Shown here piece after piece: positions 42,509-51,235 of a stretch of 64,000 nucleotides of DNA. The notes under the pieces were generated by a model. The model saw nothing but the letters and a program-made list of their open reading frames with translations, did not search any database and was not told the origin of the DNA. Made by a program: the position numbers and the translations under genes. The stretch's first letter is position 1; the number at the start of each line of letters is the position of its first letter. Location: assembly GCF_008710135.1 (NCBI RefSeq), contig NZ_VYKK01000015.1:62001-126000 (forward strand), read 5' to 3'. This DNA is from Paenibacillus spiritus. GTDB taxonomy: Bacteria > Bacillota > Bacilli > Paenibacillales > Paenibacillaceae.

Positions 42509-44512
42509 ATGGCGGACAGTGTCAAGGCAAAACAGCAATTTGATGATTCTTTCAATCAGTCAAGTCAATCCGACTTTATGAAATCCTGGAACGCAGCAAT
42601 TGAAAATATGAATCAGACAAATCCGAATTTAAAGGTTTTTAATGAAGAAATTCAAAAAGGTTGGGAATATATCCAGAGTGGAAGCAAACTGGTCACTGAC
42701 GAGGCGAAAGATGCTGTATCTGAAATTCAGAATCAGCTTAAAGTCCGAACAGAAGAGGAGAGGAGAGCTCGGCTTCAAGCCCAGCAGGATGCTCAGCGGA
42801 AGCATATTGAACAGATTGAAGCCACTAAAAAGCTATTCTCGGAAATTTATCAAAAACAAAAGAGGGCAACAGATACAGCAGCAGCTATCGTATCGCCCCA
42901 ATCTCAATCTACCAATAGAATGGTTTGTTGCTCTGACGAGAACGGCCACGGTTCTTCAGAAAGAGAAAATGCAGATCAAAAACCGAAGCAGAAGTCTGTA
43001 TTGGAGATCGTAGAGTCAGCTGTTGAGCAAGTCGCTAACTTTACTAATATGCTGTCAGGTGCCTCCGATATCATAGAGACCTTGTTTGGAAAGAACTTAA
43101 CGGATGTGGTTCTTAATTTTCTTAAAGTTTCACCAACTTTAAGAATTGGAGGTGCATTAACGATCCTGGCAGGCGCCGGGGTTTATATTAATAAGAAGAT
43201 GGAGGACGCCGAAGAAGCCCGACGACAGGATCTTATTCATTCTGGTGAATCAACAGAGAAGATGGAAAAGAACTACAAGGATTCAGCCCTTCAATATAAG
43301 ACTACCAATGATATGGCTTGGCAGTACGAAGCGATTGTGAAAAAGATGAATGATCCTTCCTCTTTACCGGATGATCCTTTAAAAGCAGAAGAAATTACAA
43401 ACGTGCGAAAAAAAATGCTTCTCAACTTAGGAACCGCTCTGCAAAAGGCTTATCCCGATTTGGTTAACCCAGAAGATATTGGGTCGGGAAAGTTGGATAC
43501 AAAGCTCCTTAAGAATACAGCGCACGCAGATCGGTCAGTAGCTGCAAGCTCGTTTAATACCGATTACTCCCAGAAAAACTTGGAAAAACTCGGAGCAGAA
43601 ATGTTGGAGCAGGAAGCTGCGATTAAGACATTGAGAGAGGATAGAAATAAGCTCCCTGAAATTAGTAACCAATACAAAGAATTTTTTGCCAGATTTCAAA
43701 ACATTAATTTGGGGAAATACGGTGATAAAGATGCAGCTATGCAGCAACTATTTGATGATGTTAATAATTTTCAAAAGGACAACAACACTGTTTTAGATAA
43801 ATACAGTTTATTTGAAATATCAAATAAGGGTCAGTTATCGAGCCTTCAAACCTTAGCCGAGCTAGTGGATAAAAAGCGTTCTAATCAAGGAAAAGAACTA
43901 ACAACCAAAGAAGCAGAGTTTGCGACTGCAAGTAAAAGTTACAAAACCATTTATGACGGTTATAAAACCAAGCTTGAGATTGATATGGGGCAAACGTTTG
44001 AGGAAGGAGGTAAAAAATACTCTGCTAGCAGTCCTGCCGACCAAAAGAAATATTATGATTCAGTTATGAAATTGATGAATTTTGCTCCCAAAACGGATCT
44101 GCTTCCCCCAGAGCTAAAAACGAATGTTCTGCGATATTTATCCATGACCAATACACAGCAAGATATTAACGAAGCGAACAGAAGGGTTTCCAGACCTAAA
44201 ATTACACCAGGGATACATGGAAGAGATCTGAATTTCAAGGCCAATCATGACCCTTCATATTCTGAATCCAATCGAATTAACAGTATTAAAAAAGATCAGC
44301 CCGGATTGGGAGACAAGTTGACTTCAATTCTGAAAAGTAGAGACTTTGGATCGAAGAACTATAACAATCAAATCTCATGGTCTCCTAAAATCGTTGTCCA
44401 GAACACAGATTCTGATCTAGCTACAAAGCTTAATGAGGTATTGAAGAATTCGAGGATAGATTTTGAAAAGAATTGGAAGCAATTCAAAGAAAGGGTGTCG
44501 ATGGCCCAATGA
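42509..44512 (+). CDS. Tail tape measure protein, AT-rich
   Basis: 667 residues, directly after E/E', the fixed place of the tape measure. Mostly charged coiled-coil helix, with a hydrophobic span near residues 190-230 (VVLNFLKVSPTLRIGGALTILAGAGVYI). At about 0.15 nm per residue it would set a tail of about 100 nm, in the R-tailocin range. Base use is unlike its neighbours: the line 43681-43740 has 19 G+C of 60 against 38 of 60 at 45541-45600. So the gene is probably a recent import. No sequence match to known tape measures is claimed; identity rests on position, length and helicity. Stop overlaps the next start (ATGA). Confidence 0.78.
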   Translation: MADSVKAKQQFDDSFNQSSQSDFMKSWNAAIENMNQTNPNLKVFNEEIQKGWEYIQSGSKLVTDEAKDAVSEIQNQLKVRTEEERRARLQAQQDAQRKHIEQIEATKKLFSEIYQKQKRATDTAAAIVSPQSQSTNRMVCCSDENGHGSSERENADQKPKQKSVLEIVESAVEQVANFTNMLSGASDIIETLFGKNLTDVVLNFLKVSPTLRIGGALTILAGAGVYINKKMEDAEEARRQDLIHSGESTEKMEKNYKDSALQYKTTNDMAWQYEAIVKKMNDPSSLPDDPLKAEEITNVRKKMLLNLGTALQKAYPDLVNPEDIGSGKLDTKLLKNTAHADRSVAASSFNTDYSQKNLEKLGAEMLEQEAAIKTLREDRNKLPEISNQYKEFFARFQNINLGKYGDKDAAMQQLFDDVNNFQKDNNTVLDKYSLFEISNKGQLSSLQTLAELVDKKRSNQGKELTTKEAEFATASKSYKTIYDGYKTKLEIDMGQTFEEGGKKYSASSPADQKKYYDSVMKLMNFAPKTDLLPPELKTNVLRYLSMTNTQQDINEANRRVSRPKITPGIHGRDLNFKANHDPSYSESNRINSIKKDQPGLGDKLTSILKSRDFGSKNYNNQISWSPKIVVQNTDSDLATKLNEVLKNSRIDFEKNWKQFKERVSMAQ

Positions 44513-44715
44513 CCCAATACCGAACCATTCAGGGCGATACTTGGGATGCCGTCGCCTACAAGCTCTATGGAGACGAGAATCTGATGACGCTGCTTCTGGA
44601 GGCGAACCCCGAGCAGGCCGACAAGGTGATTCTGGACGGCAATCTGCTGCTTCACGTGCCCGTAAGGCCGGAGCAGACGTCGGAGGATCTTCCTCCCTGG
44701 AAGCGGGAGGGGTGA
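44509..44715 (+). CDS. Tail protein X (LysM-like, P2 X)
   Basis: 68 residues: YRTIQGDTWDAVAYKLYGDENLMTLLLEANP is a LysM-type fold as in P2 gpX, which joins the baseplate hub or tube. The base composition returns to the GC-rich norm within this gene, marking the right edge of the foreign tape-measure segment at about 44510. Confidence 0.9.
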   Translation: MTQYRTIQGDTWDAVAYKLYGDENLMTLLLEANPEQADKVILDGNLLLHVPVRPEQTSEDLPPWKREG

Positions 44716-44721
44716 GGCCAG

Positions 44722-45756
44722 ATGTCCGAGATGACGCAGACAGCCCGATGGGCTGAGCTGGAATTGACCTATAACGGGAAAAACATCAGCGAATCCATTG
44801 CGGATTCGCTGCTTGATTTTACGTATAACGATGCCGCTTCGGGCAGTCTGGACGACATCGACCTCCGGCTCGAAGACCGGAAGCTGAAATGGCAGAACGC
44901 CTGGGCCGCCCAGGAGGGCGATGTCATCAAGGCGACGATCCGAACCCATCACTGGAATAAACCCGGCGAGAGCCAGAAGCTGGCCTTCGGCGAATTCGAA
45001 GTGGATTCCGGGAGCGTGGGGGGGCCTCCGGATACGGTGTCCATCAAGGCGACATCGCTTCCGGTCAAGGCGGGCGTCCGGTTCGAGAAGCGGACCAAGG
45101 CATGGGAGAAGACGAAGCTGAAGACGATTGCGGCCGAGGTGGCTGCCAAGGCGAAGCTGAAGCTGCTCTACGAAGCGACCGACAACCCTTCCTACGACCG
45201 GATTGACCAGACTGAGATGTCCGATCTGGCTTTTCTGCTGGATACCGCCACGAAGGAAGGCATAGCGATCAAGGTGGCGAGCGGCCGGCTGGTGCTGTTC
45301 GACGAGTTTGAATATGAGAAAAAACCTCCCGTCGCCACAATCGTACGCGGCCGGGACCCGGTGCTGGACTTCTCGTTCAACTGGTCGATCGCTTCCAAAG
45401 CGTATCGAAGCAGCGTGCTGACGTATACGGATACGTCGAGCAAAAAGACCTACAAAGCCGCGTTCACCCCGCCGGGCGCTCCCGTGAGCGGTCCGGTGCT
45501 GAAGCTGAATGAACAGGTCACTTCCCAGGCCGAAGCCCAGCGGCTGGCCCGCATGCGCCTTCGGGAGAAGAACAAGGAGTACGGAACAGGCAGTCTGACC
45601 CTGATGGGCGATGTCCGGATGGCGACGGGACTGACGATTACACTCAAGGGCTGGGGCCGTTACGACGGCAAATACCTGATCGAGTCCTGCTCGCATACGC
45701 TGGGCTCCGGCGGGTATACAACCGCTCTGCAAATCCGAAAAGTTCTGGGGTGGTAA
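44722..45756 (+). CDS. Baseplate hub protein D (P2 gpD-like)
   Basis: 344 residues of the phage late control D family. ARWAELELTYNGKNISESI at the start, a LysM-like stretch and the C-terminal barrel GDVRMATGLTITLKGWGRYDGKYLIESCSHTL. It forms the trimeric hub (gp27-like) between tube and spike. GTGAGG ribosome region; one base separates it from the spike gene. Confidence 0.92.
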   Translation: MSEMTQTARWAELELTYNGKNISESIADSLLDFTYNDAASGSLDDIDLRLEDRKLKWQNAWAAQEGDVIKATIRTHHWNKPGESQKLAFGEFEVDSGSVGGPPDTVSIKATSLPVKAGVRFEKRTKAWEKTKLKTIAAEVAAKAKLKLLYEATDNPSYDRIDQTEMSDLAFLLDTATKEGIAIKVASGRLVLFDEFEYEKKPPVATIVRGRDPVLDFSFNWSIASKAYRSSVLTYTDTSSKKTYKAAFTPPGAPVSGPVLKLNEQVTSQAEAQRLARMRLREKNKEYGTGSLTLMGDVRMATGLTITLKGWGRYDGKYLIESCSHTLGSGGYTTALQIRKVLGW

Positions 45757-45757
45757 A

Positions 45758-46162
45758 ATGATTCGCATTGGTCAGGTCTCGGCCGTAAACCACGCGGCCG
45801 GAACGGTCCGCGTAGCTTTTGCGGACCGGGACGACGCCGTCTCCGCCGATCTTCCGGTTGTCGTGCCGGGAGGAGGGGCGCAGGGGAACCCGCTGCCGCT
45901 TCCCGGTCAGACGGTGCTGTGCGCCTTTACCGCGGCCGGCAGCTCCGCGGGTTTCTGTCTGGGCACGTATTACGGCGGGGACGAGAAGCCCCCGGGAACG
46001 GAAGAGCAGCGCGGCGTCTGGTTTGAAGACGGCAGCTATGTTTTTTATGACCGGAAGCAGCACAGTTTGAATGTCAAGGCGGCCGGAGCGGTGAACATTG
46101 AGGGAGACCTCACGGTAACCGGCATTGTCCGGGCCGCTTCGATCAAGGAGGCAGGAGAATGA
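45758..46162 (+). CDS. Baseplate spike protein V
   Basis: 134 residues. N-terminal OB-fold (MIRIGQVSAVNHAAGTVRVAF, LPLPGQTVLCAF) and a short C-terminal beta-helical tip (LNVKAAGAVNIEGDLTVTGIV). It is the membrane-puncturing spike. The apex lacks the HxH iron site of P2 gpV as far as can be seen. Overlaps the next gene by four bases. Confidence 0.9.
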   Translation: MIRIGQVSAVNHAAGTVRVAFADRDDAVSADLPVVVPGGGAQGNPLPLPGQTVLCAFTAAGSSAGFCLGTYYGGDEKPPGTEEQRGVWFEDGSYVFYDRKQHSLNVKAAGAVNIEGDLTVTGIVRAASIKEAGE

Positions 46163-46719
46163 CATGGATTCAGATTATCGACAGAGGCGATAGGCTGATG
46201 ACAGAGGCTTTGATGATGGCGAAGAAAGCGGAGAAGGAAAAGCTGAAGCTGGTCGAGGAGTTCAATCATCCGTACGGCAATTCCAAACAGATTCAGATGT
46301 CCATTCTGGGTTCCTTGGGGGAGATCGTGTTCGAGACGGTGGAGACCGGGGTGAAGAATGAATGGCAGCCGGTGGTCCGCACCTTTGACGATTTCAGCCG
46401 GTCCTCTTCCGGCCGCTGGGCTCAGCACGATGTGATGGGACAGAAGCCGAAGAAGCAGTGGCTGGGGCCGGGTCTGGACAGCATATCGCTGTCCATCCGC
46501 TTCTCCGTATCGCTCGGCATGAACCCGCGCAAGGAGCTGGACCGGATCTCGAAGCTGGAACAGACCGGCAAGGCGCTTCCGCTCGTAATCGGCGGCAAAG
46601 GCATCGGTACCGGGCTGTGGGTCATTACGAATGTGTCGCAGAACTGGGAGCGGATTGATAATAAGGGCCGTCTGCTTGACGCGACCGCCACGCTGTCTTT
46701 GGAGGAGTATGTAAAATGA
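46159..46719 (+). CDS. Tail protein U (P2 gpU-like)
   Basis: 186 residues. SILGSLGEIVFETV near residue 50 and LDSISLSIRFSVSLGMNPRKELDRI, then GKALPLVIGGKGIGTGLWVITNVSQNW, match the gpU pattern. The N-terminal 40 residues are an extra charged helix. The start at 46159 lies seven bases below AAGGAGG. In P2, U lies beside T; here it has moved between V and W. Confidence 0.85.
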   Translation: MTWIQIIDRGDRLMTEALMMAKKAEKEKLKLVEEFNHPYGNSKQIQMSILGSLGEIVFETVETGVKNEWQPVVRTFDDFSRSSSGRWAQHDVMGQKPKKQWLGPGLDSISLSIRFSVSLGMNPRKELDRISKLEQTGKALPLVIGGKGIGTGLWVITNVSQNWERIDNKGRLLDATATLSLEEYVK

Positions 46720-47057
46720 CAACGATGAGCATTGATATGACGCAGCCTTCGGGCATTGATTTTGCGCCGTCCTCGCGGGCTGCCGAGATCCGGCAGAATA
46801 TCCGCACTATTCTCTCGACGCCGCTCGGCAGCGTGCCGATGCAGCGGGGGGTTGGACTGGATGTGGAGGTGCTGGACCAGCCGCTCGCGGTAGCCCAGGC
46901 CCGAATGGCCAGCTCGGTGCTGTCGGCGATTGCCGAACAAGAGCCGAGGGCGAAGGTCACGGCTGTAGAGTTTATTCAGACGGATGAGGCGTCGGCGATG
47001 TGGGGGACCCTGCGGCCGGTTGTCCATATCCAGTTTGAGGAAGAGGTGAGCGAATGA
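46716..47057 (+). CDS. Baseplate wedge protein W (gp25-like)
   Basis: 113 residues with the gp25/GPW core: AAEIRQNIRTILSTPLGSVPMQRGVGLDVEVLDQPL. It starts sheath assembly in the baseplate. The EPR-type motif (EQEPRAKV) conserved in gp25 is present. Overlaps neighbours on both sides by four bases. Confidence 0.92.
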   Translation: MTTMSIDMTQPSGIDFAPSSRAAEIRQNIRTILSTPLGSVPMQRGVGLDVEVLDQPLAVAQARMASSVLSAIAEQEPRAKVTAVEFIQTDEASAMWGTLRPVVHIQFEEEVSE

Positions 47058-48199
47058 TAGAAAGGTTGGAACTGCCGGAGATCGCGTTTGCGGACGAGGA
47101 TGCGACTTCCATTAAGCAGAATATCGTCTCTGTGTATGAAGGGCTGACCGGCCGGACGCTTGCTCCGGGAGATCCGGTGCAGCTTTTTTTGATGTCGCTG
47201 GCCTCGATTCTGATTCAACAGCGGGTGCTGATTAACCGGACGGCCAAAGGAAACCTGCTGCGCTACGCCTCCGGCTCGCTGCTGGATCATATGGGCGCCT
47301 TCCAGGGATCGGCGCGTCTTCCGGCTGCGCCGGCGATTACCACGCTGGAATTTACGCTCTCGATTCCGCTGTCGTCGGTAACCCCGATTCCGGCTGGCAC
47401 GCGGGTTGGACCTACGGGCGGCGACGGCTCAATTTATTTTGAAACCAATGAATATATGGAGATTCCGGCCGGTTCTGTGAGCGGCCGCATCTCGGCTTCA
47501 TGCTCCGTGCTCGGAATCGCCGGCAACGGGTTTCTTCCGGGCCAAATCAATGTCCTGATGGACCCGCTTCCTTTTGTCCAGTCGGTGGCGAACCTGACGT
47601 CTTCGAGCGGCGGCGCGGCGGCGGAGTCGGATGACGACTACCGGGAACGCATCCGCAGCGCGCCGGAGTCCTACAGCACGGCCGGTCCGCAAGGCGCTTA
47701 CGAATATTGGGTCAAAGCCTCGTCGTCTGCGGTACTGGATGTCCATGCCTTTGCACCGGAGGGGAGCGCCGGCGGAGAAGTGCAGATTGTTCCGCTGCTG
47801 ACCGGCGGACAAATCCCGGACCGGGATGTGCTGGACGCCATCGCAGCGGCGCTGGAAGACCGCGGCATCCGTCCGCTGACCGACAAGGTAACCGTTACGG
47901 CGCCGAAGCCGGTGCCCTATGAGATTAGACTCACGTACTATATCGCCCGCAGCCGGGCCGCCGAGGTGACGGCCATTCGAGCGGCGGTCCAGAAGGCGGT
48001 TGCAGACTACCAGCTGTGGCAGAAATCACGGCTTGGCCGGGACATTAATCCTTCCGAACTGGTTGCGCGGATCATGCAGGCCGGAGCGCTCCGGGTAGAA
48101 GTCGAGGCGCCGGGTTATCTGGAACTGACGCCGACGGAAGTCGCCCAGGAGTCCGGGGAGCCTGCTGCCGCCGAATATGGGGGGCTGGCCGATGATTGA
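47054..48199 (+). CDS. Baseplate wedge protein J (gp6-like)
   Basis: 381 residues of the baseplate J family. DPVQLFLMSLASILIQQRVLINRTAKGNLLRYASG and ESDDDYRERIRSAPESYSTAGPQGAYEYWVKAS are family signatures. It forms the outer ring that holds the fibres. Overlaps W and I. Confidence 0.93.
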   Translation: MIERLELPEIAFADEDATSIKQNIVSVYEGLTGRTLAPGDPVQLFLMSLASILIQQRVLINRTAKGNLLRYASGSLLDHMGAFQGSARLPAAPAITTLEFTLSIPLSSVTPIPAGTRVGPTGGDGSIYFETNEYMEIPAGSVSGRISASCSVLGIAGNGFLPGQINVLMDPLPFVQSVANLTSSSGGAAAESDDDYRERIRSAPESYSTAGPQGAYEYWVKASSSAVLDVHAFAPEGSAGGEVQIVPLLTGGQIPDRDVLDAIAAALEDRGIRPLTDKVTVTAPKPVPYEIRLTYYIARSRAAEVTAIRAAVQKAVADYQLWQKSRLGRDINPSELVARIMQAGALRVEVEAPGYLELTPTEVAQESGEPAAAEYGGLADD

Positions 48200-48743
48200 C
48201 ATCCGTTCGGTTAGCTTGTACGACCTGCTGCCGCCCAATCTTCAGCGGGATTCCGCCACCGCCGCCGCGGCTCAGTCGCTGGACAACGAGCTTCATGAAT
48301 TGGCTGCGGCGATTGACGCCCTGGATATATTCGGACGATCCCAGGAGTGGTCGGATGAGGAGACCGATGCTCTTGCGAGCCAATACCTTCCCCCATATTA
48401 CGACCCGAACCTGCCGCTCGAACAGCGGCGGGCCCTCGTCCGCAATGCCATTCCATTCCACCGGCGCAAGGGAACGGCGGCTGCGGTGGAAGATCTCGTG
48501 GCACTGCTCTTCGGCTACGGCTCCGTCGAGGAATGGTGGCAGTACGGCGGGGCGCCGTATCATTTTCGGGTGGTGACCAACAATCCTGACGTAACGACTA
48601 CCCGGGCCAAAGAGTTTATTCAGGCAGTTAATTCCGTCAAGCGTCTGTCGACAGTTCTGCAAAAAGTGCTTCTCTCGCAGGCGGAAACGCTGTCTTTGTA
48701 TTACGGAGGATATCTCCACTTTGGCGAGACAATTACCATATGA
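48192..48743 (+). CDS. Tail protein I (baseplate, gp53/gpI-like)
   Basis: 183 residues from ATG 48192, overlapping the J stop. LYDLLPPNLQRDSATAAAAQ, LASQYLPPYYDPNLPLEQRRALV and FHRRKGTAAAVEDLVALLFG are the classical gpI features. It joins J to the fibres. The fibre gene begins 26 bases after. Confidence 0.92.
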   Translation: MIDIRSVSLYDLLPPNLQRDSATAAAAQSLDNELHELAAAIDALDIFGRSQEWSDEETDALASQYLPPYYDPNLPLEQRRALVRNAIPFHRRKGTAAAVEDLVALLFGYGSVEEWWQYGGAPYHFRVVTNNPDVTTTRAKEFIQAVNSVKRLSTVLQKVLLSQAETLSLYYGGYLHFGETITI

Positions 48744-48768
48744 CGATTACCCGATAGGAGGGAACGAG

Positions 48769-50811
48769 GTGGCAGCTTTTGGCGGCATGACTTTAACGAA
48801 TAAAGGCTTGGTTTTGCAGGGCAAAGCGCAGGCGGGAACCCCGCTGAATTACACCAGAATTGCTGTGGGCGATGGCTCGCTCAGCGGGCAGTCCATCCCG
48901 GCATTGAACAGCTTAATCTCACCAAAGAAGAGTCTTCCGGTAACCCGGCTGCAGATCCAGCCGCCGAATAAAGCGGTTATCGGGACGGTGCTGCGGAATG
49001 CCGAGATGACCAGCGGTTTTTATTTCCGGGAAGTCGGGGTATTTGCTCAGGACCCGGACGCGGGAGAGATTCTGTACGCCTATGCCAATGCAGGCACCAG
49101 CGCCGAGTATATTGTGCCGGGCGGCGGCAGCGATGTGATCGAGAAGGCGTTTAACTGTATTGTGGCGGTCGGCACAGCAGCGAATGTGACAGCGGTAATC
49201 GATGAATCGCTGGTGTTCGCAAGAGAAAGCGAGTTCACGACCCACCGTACAGCCGCAGAGCTGGACCACCCGGACGGGTCGGTAACGGCTGCCAAGCTTG
49301 CGCCGGCAGCGGCTACCGATGCCGCAATCGGGAGCCGCACAGTCAGCGATTCGACCGCCCCAACCGGCGATACCGGGACCTTGACGGGCATCGTCGGCTG
49401 GCTGGCGAACATGGTGAAGGCCATTACCGGCAAAACGTCCTGGCGGACGCCTCCAGCCACGACGCTGGAGGCGGCCAGCGGGCATATGAAGGATACGACG
49501 GTTCACCTTACCCCAGCCGAGCGGGCCTCGTGGAACGCCAAAGAGACGACGACCGGCGCGCAGGCCAAGGCAGACGCCGCGCAGGCGGCGGCCATTGCGG
49601 CGGCGGCAGCGGATGCAGCGGCGAAGGCCAATGCGGCCGCGGCGGCTTCGATTCCGGCCTCGCAGAAGGGGGTGGCCAACGGCTTAGCCACTCTGGACGC
49701 CACGACTCGCCTGCCGGCGGGTCAGCTGCCGGCGAGCGTGCCGCAGCAGACTACGGCCGACGTCACTTATTACGTCCGGACGGACGGGAATGACGGCAAT
49801 AATGGGTTGGCTAATACGGCGGCGGGGGCGTTTAGGACGATTGGGAAGGCGATTAGTGTAATCCCTGCGATTGTGAATCACAACCTCACTATTGTTGTGG
49901 CAGCAGGAACTTATAACGAAGATATTGTCGTACTAGGTAAAACAGGCGCGGGGGCTATTAACTTATATGCGGGCGGAGGAACTGTCAATGTTCTGTCTCT
50001 AAGCGTCGTCCGCTGCGGAGTCATTGTAGCGGTTAACACAATCGTTATGACGACAGCATCAAAGGATGCCATCAGCGTTTATCAATCGGTGGCGCTCAAT
50101 TTGACGTCAGTAAGTGCTACAGCTTCAGCTTCCTCATACGCCGGAGTCAATGCCGATACATCCAATGTGTATATCTATAGCTCTACCTTTTCGAATAAGA
50201 GCAGAGGGATTTTTGCAAGTTTCAATAGTAAGGTCATCAGCATCAACAATTCGGGAACTGGTAATTCTCAAGGTCTGTTTGCCGACGGGGGCGGTCAAGT
50301 GACAAAGTATGGCACGCAGCCCGGAGGAATCGTTGTTGAAGCGATAGGCAATGGCATTATTACGAGTGGAGTTCTCAATCCGTGGGGAGACAGTAATGTG
50401 CTTCAGCGCACGTTTATAAATGCTAGTAAAAATACAGCACAGTCAATCAGTGCAAACACCAAAACCAAGCTCACTTTTGAAGTCGAAAATTATGACACAT
50501 TAAATGAATGGAACAATAACAGATTTACCGCCAATAAAGAGGGTAAATTTCACATTGACGTGCACATCGGGGTTACAGCATCAGTAGTAGGACAATTTGT
50601 CGACTTGATTCTGGTTGCCAACGGTTTAGATAGTGCAACTACGAGGATTTTTTGCAATAGTTCATTAACAGGTGCATCCTTAACCTTGTCGGATACTCTC
50701 TATATTTCGTCCTCTGGGCAATATGTAGAATTCTATGTCTATTCTAACGCTGCTTTCTCGGTCGAACAGTTTGGCGACCGAAACCGCGTCAAGATTACGG
50801 CATCAGCTTAA
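48769..50811 (+). CDS. Tail fibre protein 1
   Basis: 680 residues from GTG 48769 (below GGAGGGAACG), a start set by the second fibre, which begins MAAFGGMTLTNKG at the same point; the frame is open to 48721. Residues 1-150 are the phage tail-collar fibre attachment domain. About 150-330 are a helical, Ala-rich shaft. From about 335 (DGNDGNNGLANTAAGAFRTI) a right-handed beta-helix of pectate-lyase type, then a distinct C-terminal beta-rich tip (about 540-680) that should bind the target cell surface. The 3' third is AT-richer than the 5' part. Confidence 0.9.
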   Translation: MAAFGGMTLTNKGLVLQGKAQAGTPLNYTRIAVGDGSLSGQSIPALNSLISPKKSLPVTRLQIQPPNKAVIGTVLRNAEMTSGFYFREVGVFAQDPDAGEILYAYANAGTSAEYIVPGGGSDVIEKAFNCIVAVGTAANVTAVIDESLVFARESEFTTHRTAAELDHPDGSVTAAKLAPAAATDAAIGSRTVSDSTAPTGDTGTLTGIVGWLANMVKAITGKTSWRTPPATTLEAASGHMKDTTVHLTPAERASWNAKETTTGAQAKADAAQAAAIAAAAADAAAKANAAAAASIPASQKGVANGLATLDATTRLPAGQLPASVPQQTTADVTYYVRTDGNDGNNGLANTAAGAFRTIGKAISVIPAIVNHNLTIVVAAGTYNEDIVVLGKTGAGAINLYAGGGTVNVLSLSVVRCGVIVAVNTIVMTTASKDAISVYQSVALNLTSVSATASASSYAGVNADTSNVYIYSSTFSNKSRGIFASFNSKVISINNSGTGNSQGLFADGGGQVTKYGTQPGGIVVEAIGNGIITSGVLNPWGDSNVLQRTFINASKNTAQSISANTKTKLTFEVENYDTLNEWNNNRFTANKEGKFHIDVHIGVTASVVGQFVDLILVANGLDSATTRIFCNSSLTGASLTLSDTLYISSSGQYVEFYVYSNAAFSVEQFGDRNRVKITASA

Positions 50812-50820
50812 GGAGGAATT

Positions 50821-51153
50821 ATGCATATGCATCTACCATCCGCCATCCAGCACCTTTATCCGGATGCCGACGCGTTCCGGGACTTTATCGTCCAGGACGA
50901 CAGCGACGGCCGAGGACCTTATATCGCCTATTGGGGTCTGGATTCCCCTCAGCCCACAGATGAAGAATTGCAGCAGGCCTGGGCCGAATACCAGAAGACT
51001 GATAACCCTTCCACGAAGCCTAAATCCTTGGAACAGCGTATTGTGACACTCGAACAACAGAACGCCTCTTTGCTGCTTGCACTTACTGAGGTTCAGGGAG
51101 AAAAGCGCAAGAATAGAGGCGGCTTAATGTCTCTTTGGAGTGGGAAAAAATAA
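50821..51153 (+). CDS. XkdW-like protein, possible fibre chaperone
   Basis: 110 residues. YPDADAFRDFIVQDD, then YIAYWGLDSPQPTDEELQQAW resembles XkdW of PBSX, and the P.PT.EEL..AW motif recurs in fibre assembly chaperones. The C-terminus is a short coiled coil and a basic tail. It lies directly between two fibre genes. Function is inferred. Either ATG 50821 or ATG 50827 could start it. Confidence 0.75.
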   Translation: MHMHLPSAIQHLYPDADAFRDFIVQDDSDGRGPYIAYWGLDSPQPTDEELQQAWAEYQKTDNPSTKPKSLEQRIVTLEQQNASLLLALTEVQGEKRKNRGGLMSLWSGKK

Positions 51154-51176
51154 GCCCTAGTCCATTTGCAAGAACC

Positions 51177-51200
51177 GAAGACCCGAACGGGTCTTCTTTT
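51177..51200 (+). terminator. Terminator between the two fibre genes
   Basis: GAAGACCC (51177-51184), GAAC loop, GGGTCTTC (51189-51196) and TTTT. It would limit transcription into the second fibre gene unless antitermination or a separate promoter acts. Confidence 0.8.
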
Positions 51201-51235
51201 ATTGATAAGAAGAAACCGTGTTAGGAGGAAGTACG

